Origin: an uncultured Clostridia bacterium
GTDB lineage: Bacteria > Bacillota > Clostridia > Oscillospirales > Butyricicoccaceae
Assembly: GCA_910589115.1 (NCBI GenBank)
Contig: CAJUSB010000013.1
Coordinates: forward strand, 1 to 44,806
DNA: 44,806 bases
Reading direction: 5' to 3'
Shown: positions 16,550-24,950 of the stretch, piece by piece
Position numbering within the stretch: the stretch's first letter is position 1
How the letters are laid out: the number at the start of each line of letters is the position of its first letter
Translations under genes and position numbers: made by a program
Notes under the pieces: generated by a model
What the model saw: the letters and a program-made list of their open reading frames with translations, nothing else
Told to the model about the DNA's origin: nothing
Database searches by the model: none

Positions 16550-17937
16550 CGGATACGCTGCTTTCCATAGCGCGGAGCTGGTGTACATTGGACAGTGATG
16601 AAAGTCCTTTGAACGAATTACAGGAGTGGGTGCGCCAGCGGAATGAAACGATTGCAGTAAGCATTCGGAAGATCAGCCTTGAAGAAACGGGTACCTGGTT
16701 TTACGAAAAAAAAACAGGATGCATTTGTAATCAGGAACACAGTTTTTTTCAGATCACCGGCTATCAGCAGAAGATAGCGGATAGTTCGGTAGTTACACAG
16801 CCGGTTATTTTGCAGGAGGAAATCGGTTATCTGGGGATCCTGTGCCAGGAAATCAATGGTGTAATGCATTTCCTGATGCAGGCAAAAATCGAACCGGGAA
16901 ATGTGAATAAAATTCAGATTTCACCAACGATCCAAGCGACCAAAAGCAATTTTACCCGGAAGCACGGCGGTGCGGCGCCGCCGTATTTGGAATACTTTTT
17001 GAATGCTTCACAATATGAGACCGTAGTTGATCAAATCCAGTCAGAGCAGTCCTCTCGGTTTTACAAAAAGCGAAACCGAAATATTATTCTTCGGGTTGAG
17101 GAGAAGATCCCGCTTCTGCCGTCCCACCGCTGGATGACACTGGGGCAGATAAAAACGCTGATGCGGCAGGATAATCTTGTAAACATGGACACACGAACCG
17201 TATTATCCTGCATCCCGTTTTCAAAATTGGATCTGCCGATGCAGGATCTTTTGAGGCTATCAGATTTGTTTCAAAATAAACCCTTATTTCGATCCGTATT
17301 TACATGTAGTGCGGGCAATCCGCTTCCGGAGATTTATCAATATATCAATAATTGGAAAATGTTTTCCGAGACGGAGCGGACGCTGCTCCCACTGCATCAG
17401 CTGGAAGAATGGGAAATGCATGACAGGGAGTTTATATGCAAACATCCATATCCGTTTAAGGTGATTTTTTGCGATATTTCGATTGAGGGCAGAGAAGTAA
17501 AACACTGGACGCAGCCGCTGTTTGAGGCCAATGGGATTGCGACTTTTGGACTGATGTGCTGTGAGCATAACGGCGTATTGAAGTTTCTTGTAAAAGCAAT
17601 GCCGGAAATCGGCTGTTTTGATGGCTTAGAGTTAGGCCCGACCATTCAATGGGAACCGTCTGCTGATAACAGGAGGGAGGATAAAGTCAGCCGATTGTTC
17701 GAGGAAAAATACAGCCGCCGGAAAGGGATACTTTTTGAGCATCTTTTGTCAGAGGAGGGCGGCAGGTTTTATCAGGAACAGAACAGGAATATTCTTTTGC
17801 AGATCGACGCTTGGGAGCTTCCGGAACTGCCGGAGGGATATTTCTTATTGGACTATCGGACGCTCAACGAGTTAGTGCAAATAAATAATACACTGAATAT
17901 CCAGCTGAGGAATCTTTTGTCATTATTGGAGGTGTAA
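16546..17937 (+). CDS. dTDP-4-keto-6-deoxyhexose 2,3-dehydratase (EvaA-like)
   Basis: This matches the NDP-hexose 2,3-dehydratase family (EvaA, TylX3, SpnO), which removes the C2 hydroxyl of dTDP-4-keto-6-deoxyglucose on the way to 2,6-dideoxysugars. The family's internal duplication is plain. The first half has GILCQEINGVMHFLMQAK, QISPTIQAT and RFYKKRNRNIIL. The second repeats this as GLMCCEHNGVLKFLVKAM, ELGPTIQWE and RFYQEQNRNILL. At 463 residues it has the usual size. A Gfo/Idh reductase follows at once, as in antibiotic pathways where the labile product must be reduced. An A9 run at 16706-16714 lies early in the gene. The family is mostly known from actinomycete natural products, so its place in a clostridial surface locus is notable. 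Confidence 0.88.
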   Translation: MTDTLLSIARSWCTLDSDESPLNELQEWVRQRNETIAVSIRKISLEETGTWFYEKKTGCICNQEHSFFQITGYQQKIADSSVVTQPVILQEEIGYLGILCQEINGVMHFLMQAKIEPGNVNKIQISPTIQATKSNFTRKHGGAAPPYLEYFLNASQYETVVDQIQSEQSSRFYKKRNRNIILRVEEKIPLLPSHRWMTLGQIKTLMRQDNLVNMDTRTVLSCIPFSKLDLPMQDLLRLSDLFQNKPLFRSVFTCSAGNPLPEIYQYINNWKMFSETERTLLPLHQLEEWEMHDREFICKHPYPFKVIFCDISIEGREVKHWTQPLFEANGIATFGLMCCEHNGVLKFLVKAMPEIGCFDGLELGPTIQWEPSADNRREDKVSRLFEEKYSRRKGILFEHLLSEEGGRFYQEQNRNILLQIDAWELPELPEGYFLLDYRTLNELVQINNTLNIQLRNLLSLLEV

Positions 17938-17938
17938 A

Positions 17939-18907
17939 ATGAAAATCGGGATTCTGGGGACAGCCGATATAGCGTTCCGCCGTTTTCTTCCGGCGCTGGG
18001 GAAATATCCAGCGATTACATATGCAGGCGTCGCGTCCCGGAAGATGGAGAAAACGGCACGTTTCATAGAAGCCTATGGCGGGCAGGGATATCCTTCCTAC
18101 GAGGCGCTTTTAGAGGAGGAAAGTATTGATGCAGTTTATGTCCCGCTGCCCCCAGCGCTTCATTTTGAGTGGGGAAAGAAGGTGCTGGAGGCTGGAAAGC
18201 ATCTGCTGATGGAAAAGCCTTTTGCGGTCAGCAGGGAGGAAACAGAATCCCTGCTGGCATTGGCGGAAGAAAGAGGGCTGGCGGTACATGAAAATTATAT
18301 GTTCTTGTATCATAGCCAGCTGGCAAAAATAAAGGAGCTTATCAGGAAGGAAGAATTAGGCGAGCTGCGGCTGCTTCGTATGTCCTTTGGCTTCCCAAAG
18401 CGTGGGGGGAATGATTTCCGGTACAGAAAGGCGCTGGGCGGAGGTGCACTGCTGGATTGCGGAGGATATCCAGTACGATTAGCCTTAGAGCTTCTTGGGG
18501 AAACAGCTTGTGTGACGCAGGCGAGGCTGGTGCAGCCGGAGCCGTATGAAGTAGATTTATTTGGTTCGGCTGTTTTGGAAAACGAGACCGGGTTATGCGC
18601 CCAAATATCCTTTGGAATGGATAATGCCTATCAATGCCAATTAGAAATCTGGGGCAGCAAAGCAACTTTGATTGCACCACGGATTTTTACTGCCGGCGCG
18701 AATTTCAATCCCCTTCTCGTGCTGCGGACATCGTCTGAAGAACAATGCTTGGAATTGCCGCCGGACGATCATTTCCTGCATTCTATTGAGCGGTTTGCAG
18801 AAAGTGTCAGGGAACGGGAGCAGCAAAAAGAGATTTCACGGCGCATTTTACAGCAAGCGCGGCTAATTGCGGAGTTAAAAGATAAGGAGGAACGGATATG
18901 CAAGTAA
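17939..18907 (+). CDS. Gfo/Idh/MocA-family NDP-sugar 3-ketoreductase
   Basis: An NAD(P)-dependent sugar oxidoreductase. The N-terminal Rossmann fold reads KIGILGTADIAFRRFLPAL; the catalytic-lysine motif is LLMEKPFAV near residue 90, followed by VHENYMFLYHSQ. Length (322) and the C-terminal sheet region with YEVDLFGSAVL fit the family. Directly after a 2,3-dehydratase, the known partner reaction (SpnN, UrdT-type) is reduction of the unstable 3,4-diketo-2,6-dideoxyhexose at C3. That role is inferred from gene order. It starts one base after the previous stop and overlaps the next gene by ten bases. Confidence 0.88.
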   Translation: MKIGILGTADIAFRRFLPALGKYPAITYAGVASRKMEKTARFIEAYGGQGYPSYEALLEEESIDAVYVPLPPALHFEWGKKVLEAGKHLLMEKPFAVSREETESLLALAEERGLAVHENYMFLYHSQLAKIKELIRKEELGELRLLRMSFGFPKRGGNDFRYRKALGGGALLDCGGYPVRLALELLGETACVTQARLVQPEPYEVDLFGSAVLENETGLCAQISFGMDNAYQCQLEIWGSKATLIAPRIFTAGANFNPLLVLRTSSEEQCLELPPDDHFLHSIERFAESVREREQQKEISRRILQQARLIAELKDKEERICK

Positions 18908-19464
18908 CCGAATTAGGGCTTCCCGGCGTAAAACTGATCGTACCAGATTATTTTGACGATAACCGGGGTTACAGCGCTGAGACGTATAATCATAAGGTGC
19001 TGGAAGGATACGGGATTTTCAATCAGTTTGTGGTGGACTATGAATGTTATAATGCGGCGTGTGGGACGATTCGCGGGATTCATTTCCAAAATAATCCGAA
19101 GCCGCAGGCAAAGTTGGTGCGGGTCCTTCAGGGAGAGGTGCTGGATTTTATTGTAGATTTAAGGGGAGATTCTCCTACATTTAAGAAATGGGTTAGCCAG
19201 GTCGTTTCTGCGGAAAACCGGAAGCAGCTTTATTTACCCAGCGGGTATGGACATGCGTATATTACCCGGCAGCCGGGAACGGTCGTGCTGTATAAATTTG
19301 ACGATTATTATGACAGGGACCTGGTGCGTGCGATCCGTTGGAATGACCCGGAGATTGGTCTGGAATGGGATACAGAAACGCCCGTCCTGTCGCCAAACGA
19401 TGCATCGGCCCCGTTTTTATCGGGGAGTGATGTGAATTTGACTCTGAAAGGAAATTCGGAATGA
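18898..19464 (+). CDS. rmlC: dTDP-4-keto-6-deoxysugar epimerase (RmlC family)
   Basis: A cupin epimerase of the RmlC/EvaD family. Motifs include RGIHFQ with the catalytic His, VRVLQGEVLDFIVDLR, SPTFKKWV, LPSGYGHAY and the late IRWNDPEIGLEW. The length of 188 residues is standard. RmlC proper epimerises dTDP-4-keto-6-deoxyglucose at C3 and C5; EvaD-like relatives act at C5 of a 2,6-dideoxy intermediate. Since it lies between the dideoxysugar genes and far from rmlA/rmlB, the second role is likely here. The start has AAGGAGG upstream inside the preceding gene, and the end overlaps the next gene by four bases. Confidence 0.9.
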   Translation: MQVTELGLPGVKLIVPDYFDDNRGYSAETYNHKVLEGYGIFNQFVVDYECYNAACGTIRGIHFQNNPKPQAKLVRVLQGEVLDFIVDLRGDSPTFKKWVSQVVSAENRKQLYLPSGYGHAYITRQPGTVVLYKFDDYYDRDLVRAIRWNDPEIGLEWDTETPVLSPNDASAPFLSGSDVNLTLKGNSE

Positions 19465-20609
19465 AAACAGCGGTCGTGACCGGAGCAACCGGGTTTATCG
19501 GGAATGCGCTTACCAGAAAGCTGATCCAAGAAGGTGTTTTTGTTTATGCGGTTGGACGCAGCGAGAAAAAGCTGGAATCGTTATCCCGGTTGCAAAATGT
19601 TGCAGTCATACAGGCAAGGTTTGAAGAGTACGGAAGTCTTGCCGAAAAAGTCAACTGTGCACCGGATGTTTTTTACCATTGTGCGTATGCAGGCGGCTTT
19701 GGCGCGGACGCGCTGAAGGATTATTCATTGCAGCTCGACAATGCGAAATACGCATGTGCAGCCGTTGAAAGTGCAATAGGGATGCATTGCAAAAAATTTG
19801 TATTGACAAGTACGGTAAATACGGCAGAAATCTTAACATTTCTAAATACAGAAAATTTTTCGCCACGGTTTACCTGTATTTATTCGGCTGCAAAGCTCGC
19901 ATCTGAGTTGATGGGGAAAACATTGGCACACCAAGGCGGAATGCAATTTTGCACGGCTTTGATTGCAATGCCGTATGGAGAAGGCAACCTTTCGCAAACA
20001 CTGCCTAATATCGTGATACGACAATTAAAAAACCGTACAAGCCCAAAGCTGATAGAAGGCAATCACCTTTATGATTTGATCTATATTGATGACGTTGCAG
20101 AAGGCCTTCTGGCGATTGGAAAATGCGGGAAAGACTTTAGAGATTATTATGTAGGACATCGAGAACTCATGACGTTTCGGTCTTGGATCACCAAAATAAG
20201 GGATGCGATTTCACCGGAAATGGAATTACGGTTTGGTGAGTATCCTGATGCACCCGCGTTGGATTATTGTTTATTAGATTTGGATGCATTGTTCCGTGAT
20301 TCAGGTTTTGAAGCCGCTGCGGATTTTGAGTCCAGCATTCAACGGACAGCGGAATGGTTGATTAAAATGGAAGGAAATGGAAACGGGGGGGGGGCGCGTT
20401 TTACAAGTAAAAATACGCGATTTCTCCGAACCGGAGTTCAATTTGGAGGAATTGTGTATGAAAACGGCAGTTGTTACAGGCGCGGCAGGATTTATTGGTG
20501 GTGCGTTCACCGCGTATTTGCTGGAAAAGGGCTATCGAGTTTTTGCGGTTTCAAGGGAGCCATCCCGTATAAAGGGAGTCTTGGAAAACGAGCAGTTCCG
20601 GCCAGTTAA
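19461..20609 (+). CDS. SDR-family sugar epimerase/ketoreductase with G10 tract at its 3' end
   Basis: An extended SDR enzyme: NAD-binding TGATGFIGNAL at residue 8, and the active-site YSAAK (YxxxK) near 140. The normal fold should end near RTAEWLIK at about residue 303, by comparison with its paralogue downstream. A run of ten G (20385-20394) follows. As read, the frame continues out of register for about 70 residues over the start of the next gene, which is unlikely to be the functional end. With one more G it would stop at 20410 (about 316 residues). With one fewer it would run in frame into the next gene (about 635 residues). The likely role is 4-keto reduction or epimerisation of a dTDP-dideoxyhexose. 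Confidence 0.82.
   Translation: MKTAVVTGATGFIGNALTRKLIQEGVFVYAVGRSEKKLESLSRLQNVAVIQARFEEYGSLAEKVNCAPDVFYHCAYAGGFGADALKDYSLQLDNAKYACAAVESAIGMHCKKFVLTSTVNTAEILTFLNTENFSPRFTCIYSAAKLASELMGKTLAHQGGMQFCTALIAMPYGEGNLSQTLPNIVIRQLKNRTSPKLIEGNHLYDLIYIDDVAEGLLAIGKCGKDFRDYYVGHRELMTFRSWITKIRDAISPEMELRFGEYPDAPALDYCLLDLDALFRDSGFEAAADFESSIQRTAEWLIKMEGNGNGGGARFTSKNTRFLRTGVQFGGIVYENGSCYRRGRIYWWCVHRVFAGKGLSSFCGFKGAIPYKGSLGKRAVPAS
20385..20394 (+). repeat. Poly-G tract (G10), candidate phase-variation switch
   Basis: Ten consecutive G lie inside the reading frame at the 3' end of the first SDR gene. Counting codons on either side (GGA AAT GGA AAC, then GCG CGT) confirms the length as given. Slipped-strand changes of one base would give three different protein ends. 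A sequencing error in the run cannot be excluded from one sequence. Confidence 0.85.
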
Positions 20610-21369
20610 GGCAGACTTTTCCGAATATGGTTTGTTAAGCAATCAAATTTCAAAAGCAGATATTTTTTATCATTTCGCATGGGATGGCGTAGGGGGTGAG
20701 AACGCTGTTAATTGTGAAATTCAATTAGAGAATATTAAAGCCACTTGTGAAGCGATCCAGCAGGCTGCAAAAATAGGCTGTAAAAAGTTTGTATATGCTG
20801 GTTCTGTATCGGAATTGGAAATACGGGAGTGCCTTGATAAAAATGTGTGCGCGCCCAGGCTGCATTGCGTTTATGCATCGGCAAAGCTAACAGCAGAAAC
20901 GCTCTGCAAGATATTAGCGGCGCAATATGGCATTTTATTTAATGCAGGACTGTTTGCAAATATTATTGGCCCTGGCGATTACTCCCGCCGCTCGACGAAC
21001 AGCATATTGAATCAGTTCCTTCATGGGGAAGCGCCGAAACTGGTAAAAGGCGATGGCTTAAACGACTGGCTGTATATAAAAGACGCGGTCCGCCTGATTG
21101 AAGCGATGGGGGAATATGGAAAACACAATAAGACGTATTATATTGGTCATACGGAGCTGTGGCCGCTCCGAAAGACGATTGAAAAAGCAAGGGATATTGT
21201 AGCGCCGGGGCTGCAATTAAAATTTGGTGTGATCCCGGACACATTTTTGACTGATTACAGTTATGTAGATCCCAAAGCGTTGTTTTTGGATACTGGCTGT
21301 AAAGCATCTTATAGCTTTACGCAGGCGATTCGGGAAACTGCAGATTGGGTGAGGACACTTTCGTTTTAA
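20458..21369 (+). CDS. SDR-family sugar epimerase/ketoreductase, paralogue of upstream gene
   Basis: A protein of 303 residues with TGAAGFIGGAF at the NAD site and YASAK at the YxxxK site. It aligns along its length with the preceding gene (for example GCKKFVYAGSV against HCKKFVLTSTV, and YYIGHTEL against YYVGHREL), so the two arose by tandem duplication. The ATG at 20458 is chosen because GGAGGA lies seven bases upstream and the Rossmann motif begins at once. The open frame extends upstream through the G10 tract. It is probably a 4-ketoreductase or epimerase finishing a dTDP-2,6-dideoxyhexose; the specificity is not visible. Confidence 0.88.
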   Translation: MKTAVVTGAAGFIGGAFTAYLLEKGYRVFAVSREPSRIKGVLENEQFRPVKADFSEYGLLSNQISKADIFYHFAWDGVGGENAVNCEIQLENIKATCEAIQQAAKIGCKKFVYAGSVSELEIRECLDKNVCAPRLHCVYASAKLTAETLCKILAAQYGILFNAGLFANIIGPGDYSRRSTNSILNQFLHGEAPKLVKGDGLNDWLYIKDAVRLIEAMGEYGKHNKTYYIGHTELWPLRKTIEKARDIVAPGLQLKFGVIPDTFLTDYSYVDPKALFLDTGCKASYSFTQAIRETADWVRTLSF

Positions 21370-21385
21370 CAGGCAGGTGATAAAT

Positions 21386-22570
21386 ATGAATCGGATTATA
21401 ATTGTTGGCAGTGGGTTTTCCGGCAGTATCTTAGCCCGAAAAATTGTGGAGGAATTAAATCGTCCGGTAACGATCCTTGAGAAGCGTTCTCATATCGGCG
21501 GGAACATGTATGACAAATACGATAAAAATGGTATTTTGATTCAAAAATACGGGCCGCATTTTTTGAATACGGATCACTATTATGTGATTGAATACTTACA
21601 GCAGTTTGCAAGGCTGTTCCCACATAACGCGAAATTGCTCAGTTTTATAGATGGAAATTACGTACAACTGCCGTTTAACTTTACGACAGTGCAGCAGCTC
21701 TTAGGTGCGAAACAGTCAGGACCGCTTTTAGAAAAACTGCGTGCCGCGTTCAAGGGGCGGGACAGAGTACCGGTTTTGGAGCTGGTAAAACATTCCGATT
21801 CGGAAATCAGCGCATATGGTACACTTTTATTTGAAAAAGCATATCGGACGTATACCTCTAAAATGTGGGGAATTCAGCCAGAAGAGATTGATCAATATGT
21901 GTTGGACCGCGTCCCAATGGCGATGAATTATGACGAACATTATTTGAACAAAGATTTTCAGTATCTTCCGGAAGAAGGGTTCACAAAACTGTTTGAAAGA
22001 CTTCTGAAACATCCAGATATTGAGATTTTCCTGAATACAGACGCGCTGGAGCATTTAGAGCTGGATAGGCACGGCCATATGATCCGCTGTGATGGAAAGC
22101 CTGTGGATTGTGTAGTTTATACGGGTGCAATCGATGAATTATTTGGTTGTAAATATGGCACGCTTCCGTATCGCTCCCTAGATATCCGATATACCTGGTA
22201 CGATAAGGAAAGTGTATTGCCGTGTGAAATTATTTCCTATCCGCAGACATCCGACTGTACGCGCAGTACAGAATATCGTAAAATGATGTTTGACAGCAGC
22301 AGAGCCCGGGGCAGCGTTATTGCGACAGAATACCCGCTGAACTATGACCCGGCTGCGGAAAAGGGGAATATACCATATTATCCGGTCGTGACCGAGGAAA
22401 GCAGGGCGCGATATCAGATGTATTTAAGGGAAGTGTCAGAATACGAAAACCTGTTCCTCTGTGGAAGATTGGCAGAATTTAGATATTATAATATGGATAT
22501 CTGCATTGAACATGCGCTGCAGTATTTTGAAAATATTCGAGTATATTTGGAGAAAAAGACCCATGGGTAG
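21386..22570 (+). CDS. glf: UDP-galactopyranose mutase
   Basis: A flavoenzyme that interconverts UDP-galactopyranose and UDP-galactofuranose. The FAD-binding GSGFSGSILAR sits at the N-terminus, followed by EKRSHIGGNMYD, the conserved YGPHFLNTD, and the active-site region IRYTWYDKE. The length of 394 residues is typical. The ATG at 21386 is preferred over an in-frame GTG at 21377 because AGGCAGG precedes it at a normal distance. It implies galactofuranose in the glycan. The galactofuranosyltransferase is not obvious; one of the GT2 modules could serve. It overlaps gtrA by eight bases. Confidence 0.95.
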   Translation: MNRIIIVGSGFSGSILARKIVEELNRPVTILEKRSHIGGNMYDKYDKNGILIQKYGPHFLNTDHYYVIEYLQQFARLFPHNAKLLSFIDGNYVQLPFNFTTVQQLLGAKQSGPLLEKLRAAFKGRDRVPVLELVKHSDSEISAYGTLLFEKAYRTYTSKMWGIQPEEIDQYVLDRVPMAMNYDEHYLNKDFQYLPEEGFTKLFERLLKHPDIEIFLNTDALEHLELDRHGHMIRCDGKPVDCVVYTGAIDELFGCKYGTLPYRSLDIRYTWYDKESVLPCEIISYPQTSDCTRSTEYRKMMFDSSRARGSVIATEYPLNYDPAAEKGNIPYYPVVTEESRARYQMYLREVSEYENLFLCGRLAEFRYYNMDICIEHALQYFENIRVYLEKKTHG

Positions 22571-22961
22571 GGGTATTTTGAAATTACTGAAAGGTGAAAC
22601 GTTCCGTTATCTCATATTTGGTGTTCTGACAGTCCTGGTCAATACAGCTGTTTATTATTTCCTATCAGATAGTTTAGGAACTCCTACGGCAAACACCGCT
22701 GCATTTTTCATTGCGGTATTGTTTGCATATTGGACGAACAGTCGGTTTGTGTTTTGCGTTCCCTGTGCGTGGAAACGATTTCTGCAATTTATGGGGATGC
22801 GGATCGGGACGCTTTTGATTGATGACGGCGGAATGGTGTTGTTCATCGGACTGGGCTGGAACCGTCTTTTGGCAAAGTGTGTCATCAACGGGGTTATCAT
22901 TGTACTTAATTATTTTTTCAGTAAGCTGTTCATATTTAAGAAATCCGGGAAGAGAGGATAA
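22563..22961 (+). CDS. GtrA-family membrane protein
   Basis: A protein of 132 residues with four hydrophobic helices and the GtrA pattern FRYLIFGVLTVLVNTAVYY at the start and NYFFSKLFIFK at the end. GtrA proteins are thought to move polyprenyl-phosphate-linked sugars across the membrane. It is the probable flippase partner of the GtrB-like enzyme at 15590 and the GT-C transferase at 12867. The ATG at 22563 lies inside the end of glf with GGAG upstream. It ends three bases before rmlA. Confidence 0.9.
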   Translation: MGRGILKLLKGETFRYLIFGVLTVLVNTAVYYFLSDSLGTPTANTAAFFIAVLFAYWTNSRFVFCVPCAWKRFLQFMGMRIGTLLIDDGGMVLFIGLGWNRLLAKCVINGVIIVLNYFFSKLFIFKKSGKRG

Positions 22962-22963
22962 CC

Positions 22964-23836
22964 ATGAAGGGGATTATTTTAGCGGGAGGCTCGGGGAGCC
23001 GGTTATATCCGGTTACGATTGGGGTTTCCAAGCAAGCGCTTCCGGTGTATGACAAACCGATGATTTATTATCCGTTATCCACGCTGATGCTGGCGGGGAT
23101 CCGGGAAATTTTAATTATTTCCACGCCACGGGATATTCCGGTATTTGAAGAGATCCTGGGGAATGGGGCACAGCTTGGCCTGCGGTTGTCCTATGCGGTA
23201 CAGGAGCAGCCCAATGGGCTTGCAGAAGCGTTCCTGATAGGAGAGGCTTTTCTTGCAGAGGAGTCGGCTGCACTTGTTTTAGGGGACAATATTTTCTATG
23301 GCTCAATGTTTTCGCCGCTGCTGCTGGAGGCTGCGCAGCTTCAGCGGGGGGCGATCATTTTTGGTTATCCGGTAAACGACCCGACCAGTTTTGGCGTCGT
23401 TGAATTTGATAAGCAGGGCAAGGTACTTTCCCTTGAGGAAAAGCCGGAAAAACCAAAGTCTAATTATGCGGTTCCTGGGCTGTATTTTTATGACAACCGC
23501 ATCGTTGAAATCGCGAAACAAATCAAACCATCCTCGCGTGGAGAATTGGAGATTACGGCAGTCAATAATGTTTATTTAGAGCAGGGGGAGCTTCAGGTTA
23601 AGCTGTTTCCGCGCGGGATGGCTTGGCTGGATACCGGTACTTATGATGGCCTTTTAGAAGCGGCACGGTTTGTGTCTATCATTCAGAAGCGGCAGGGATT
23701 GTATATTTCATGCATTGAAGAGATTGCGTACCGGCGGCAATATATTGACCGTGCACAGCTGGTCAGGCTGGCGAATCCTTTGCATAAAACGACATATGGG
23801 CAGTATTTATTAAAAATTGCGGAGGAAGAATTGTGA
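22964..23836 (+). CDS. rmlA: Glucose-1-phosphate thymidylyltransferase
   Basis: This catalyses the first step of dTDP-sugar synthesis: glucose 1-phosphate plus dTTP gives dTDP-glucose. The N-terminus has the nucleotidyltransferase motif GIILAGGSGSRLYPVT, then SKQALPVYDKPMIYYPLSTLMLAGI, LVLGDNIFYG and the lysine motif LEEKPEKPKSNYA. The length of 290 residues fits the short RmlA class. The ribosome site is AGAGAGGA before the ATG. It feeds the adjacent rmlB and, through it, the dideoxysugar branch encoded upstream. Confidence 0.97.
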   Translation: MKGIILAGGSGSRLYPVTIGVSKQALPVYDKPMIYYPLSTLMLAGIREILIISTPRDIPVFEEILGNGAQLGLRLSYAVQEQPNGLAEAFLIGEAFLAEESAALVLGDNIFYGSMFSPLLLEAAQLQRGAIIFGYPVNDPTSFGVVEFDKQGKVLSLEEKPEKPKSNYAVPGLYFYDNRIVEIAKQIKPSSRGELEITAVNNVYLEQGELQVKLFPRGMAWLDTGTYDGLLEAARFVSIIQKRQGLYISCIEEIAYRRQYIDRAQLVRLANPLHKTTYGQYLLKIAEEEL

Positions 23837-24888
23837 AAAATGTGTTGGTAACAGGCGGGGCTGGATTTATTGGCTCGAACTTTATCCGGTATATTCTGGA
23901 TGGGGACAAAGTAGACTTTGTACTGAATCTGGATCTGTTGACTTATGCCGGCAATCTTGAAAACTTGAAATCAGTGGAAAGCGACCCTCGCTATTGTTTT
24001 GTAAAGGGTGACATCCGTGACCGCGATCTATTGCGCAGTTTGTTTGAAAAATATAATTTTGATACAGTTATCCATTTTGCTGCGGAGTCCCATGTTGACA
24101 GAAGTATTGTAGACCCCGGCATTTTTCTGAGTACAAATGTCCAGGGGACGCAGGCGCTTTTGGATACGGCAAAAGCACATTGGAAATTAAAACCGGACGA
24201 TAAATATTCGAGAGAATATCGTGCGGGAGTACGTTATTTACAGGTATCGACAGATGAGGTTTACGGTGCACTTGAAAAAACGGGGATGTTTACGGAAGAA
24301 ACGCCGTTGGCGCCGAATAGCCCTTATTCTGCGTCGAAGGCTTCAGCAGATTTGCTTGTGAGAGCATATTACCAGACATACGGTTTGCCAATCAATATTA
24401 CGCGTTGTTCTAATAACTACGGGCCATATCAGTTTCCGGAGAAACTGATTCCTTTGATGATTCATAATGCACAGCAGGATAAACCGCTTCCGGTTTATGG
24501 GGATGGAATGCAAATACGCGATTGGCTGCATGTAAAGGATCATTGCACAGCAATTTATACGGTGTTAGAAAAAGGCATTCCCGGGGAAGTTTATAACATT
24601 GGCGGCAACAATGAAAAAGCAAATCTTGAAATTGTAAGGATAATTCTTACAGAGTTAAATAAACCAGAAAGCTTAATTACATACGTAAAAGATCGCCCCG
24701 GACATGACCGGCGCTATGCGATTGACAATACAAAAATCACTTCACAGTTGGGATGGAAACCGCTTTATAGTTTCGAAGCAGGGATTCACGAAACCGTTGC
24801 ATGGTATTTGAATCATTTGGAATGGGTGAACCGTATTACATCGGGCGCATATCAGTCATACTATCATGAGATGTATGGAAATAGTTAG
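23833..24888 (+). CDS. rmlB: dTDP-glucose 4,6-dehydratase
   Basis: An extended SDR enzyme converting dTDP-glucose to dTDP-4-keto-6-deoxyglucose. Evidence: VTGGAGFIGSNFIRYIL at the NAD site, STDEVYGAL, the YSASKA active-site motif, NNYGPYQFPEKLIPLMI and RPGHDRRYAIDNTKI; the length is 351 residues. It starts at a GTG overlapping the rmlA stop, with GGAGGAAG just upstream. It is the last gene of the cluster. No clear rmlD follows, and its product is the expected substrate of the 2,3-dehydratase at 16546. Confidence 0.96.
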   Translation: MKNVLVTGGAGFIGSNFIRYILDGDKVDFVLNLDLLTYAGNLENLKSVESDPRYCFVKGDIRDRDLLRSLFEKYNFDTVIHFAAESHVDRSIVDPGIFLSTNVQGTQALLDTAKAHWKLKPDDKYSREYRAGVRYLQVSTDEVYGALEKTGMFTEETPLAPNSPYSASKASADLLVRAYYQTYGLPINITRCSNNYGPYQFPEKLIPLMIHNAQQDKPLPVYGDGMQIRDWLHVKDHCTAIYTVLEKGIPGEVYNIGGNNEKANLEIVRIILTELNKPESLITYVKDRPGHDRRYAIDNTKITSQLGWKPLYSFEAGIHETVAWYLNHLEWVNRITSGAYQSYYHEMYGNS

Positions 24889-24907
24889 AAACGGAGGCTG
24901 TTTCTAA
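24885..24907 (+). terminator. Hairpin at the end of the polysaccharide operon
   Basis: TTAGAAAC (24885-24892) pairs perfectly with GTTTCTAA (24900-24907) around a 7-base loop; the left arm includes the rmlB stop codon. There is no T run after it, so if it ends transcription it may act with the strong GC hairpin at 24951-24980 or with Rho. Confidence 0.35.
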
Positions 24908-24950
24908 TGTGGCTATACTCACGGTCGAAAAATTTTGCCGCAGATAACCA

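Noticed and set aside
18898..24888. Ordinary dTDP-rhamnose pathway
   Set aside because: rmlA, rmlB and an rmlC-like gene are present, but no clear rmlD is seen, and the 2,3-dehydratase plus Gfo/Idh pair indicates a dideoxysugar instead.
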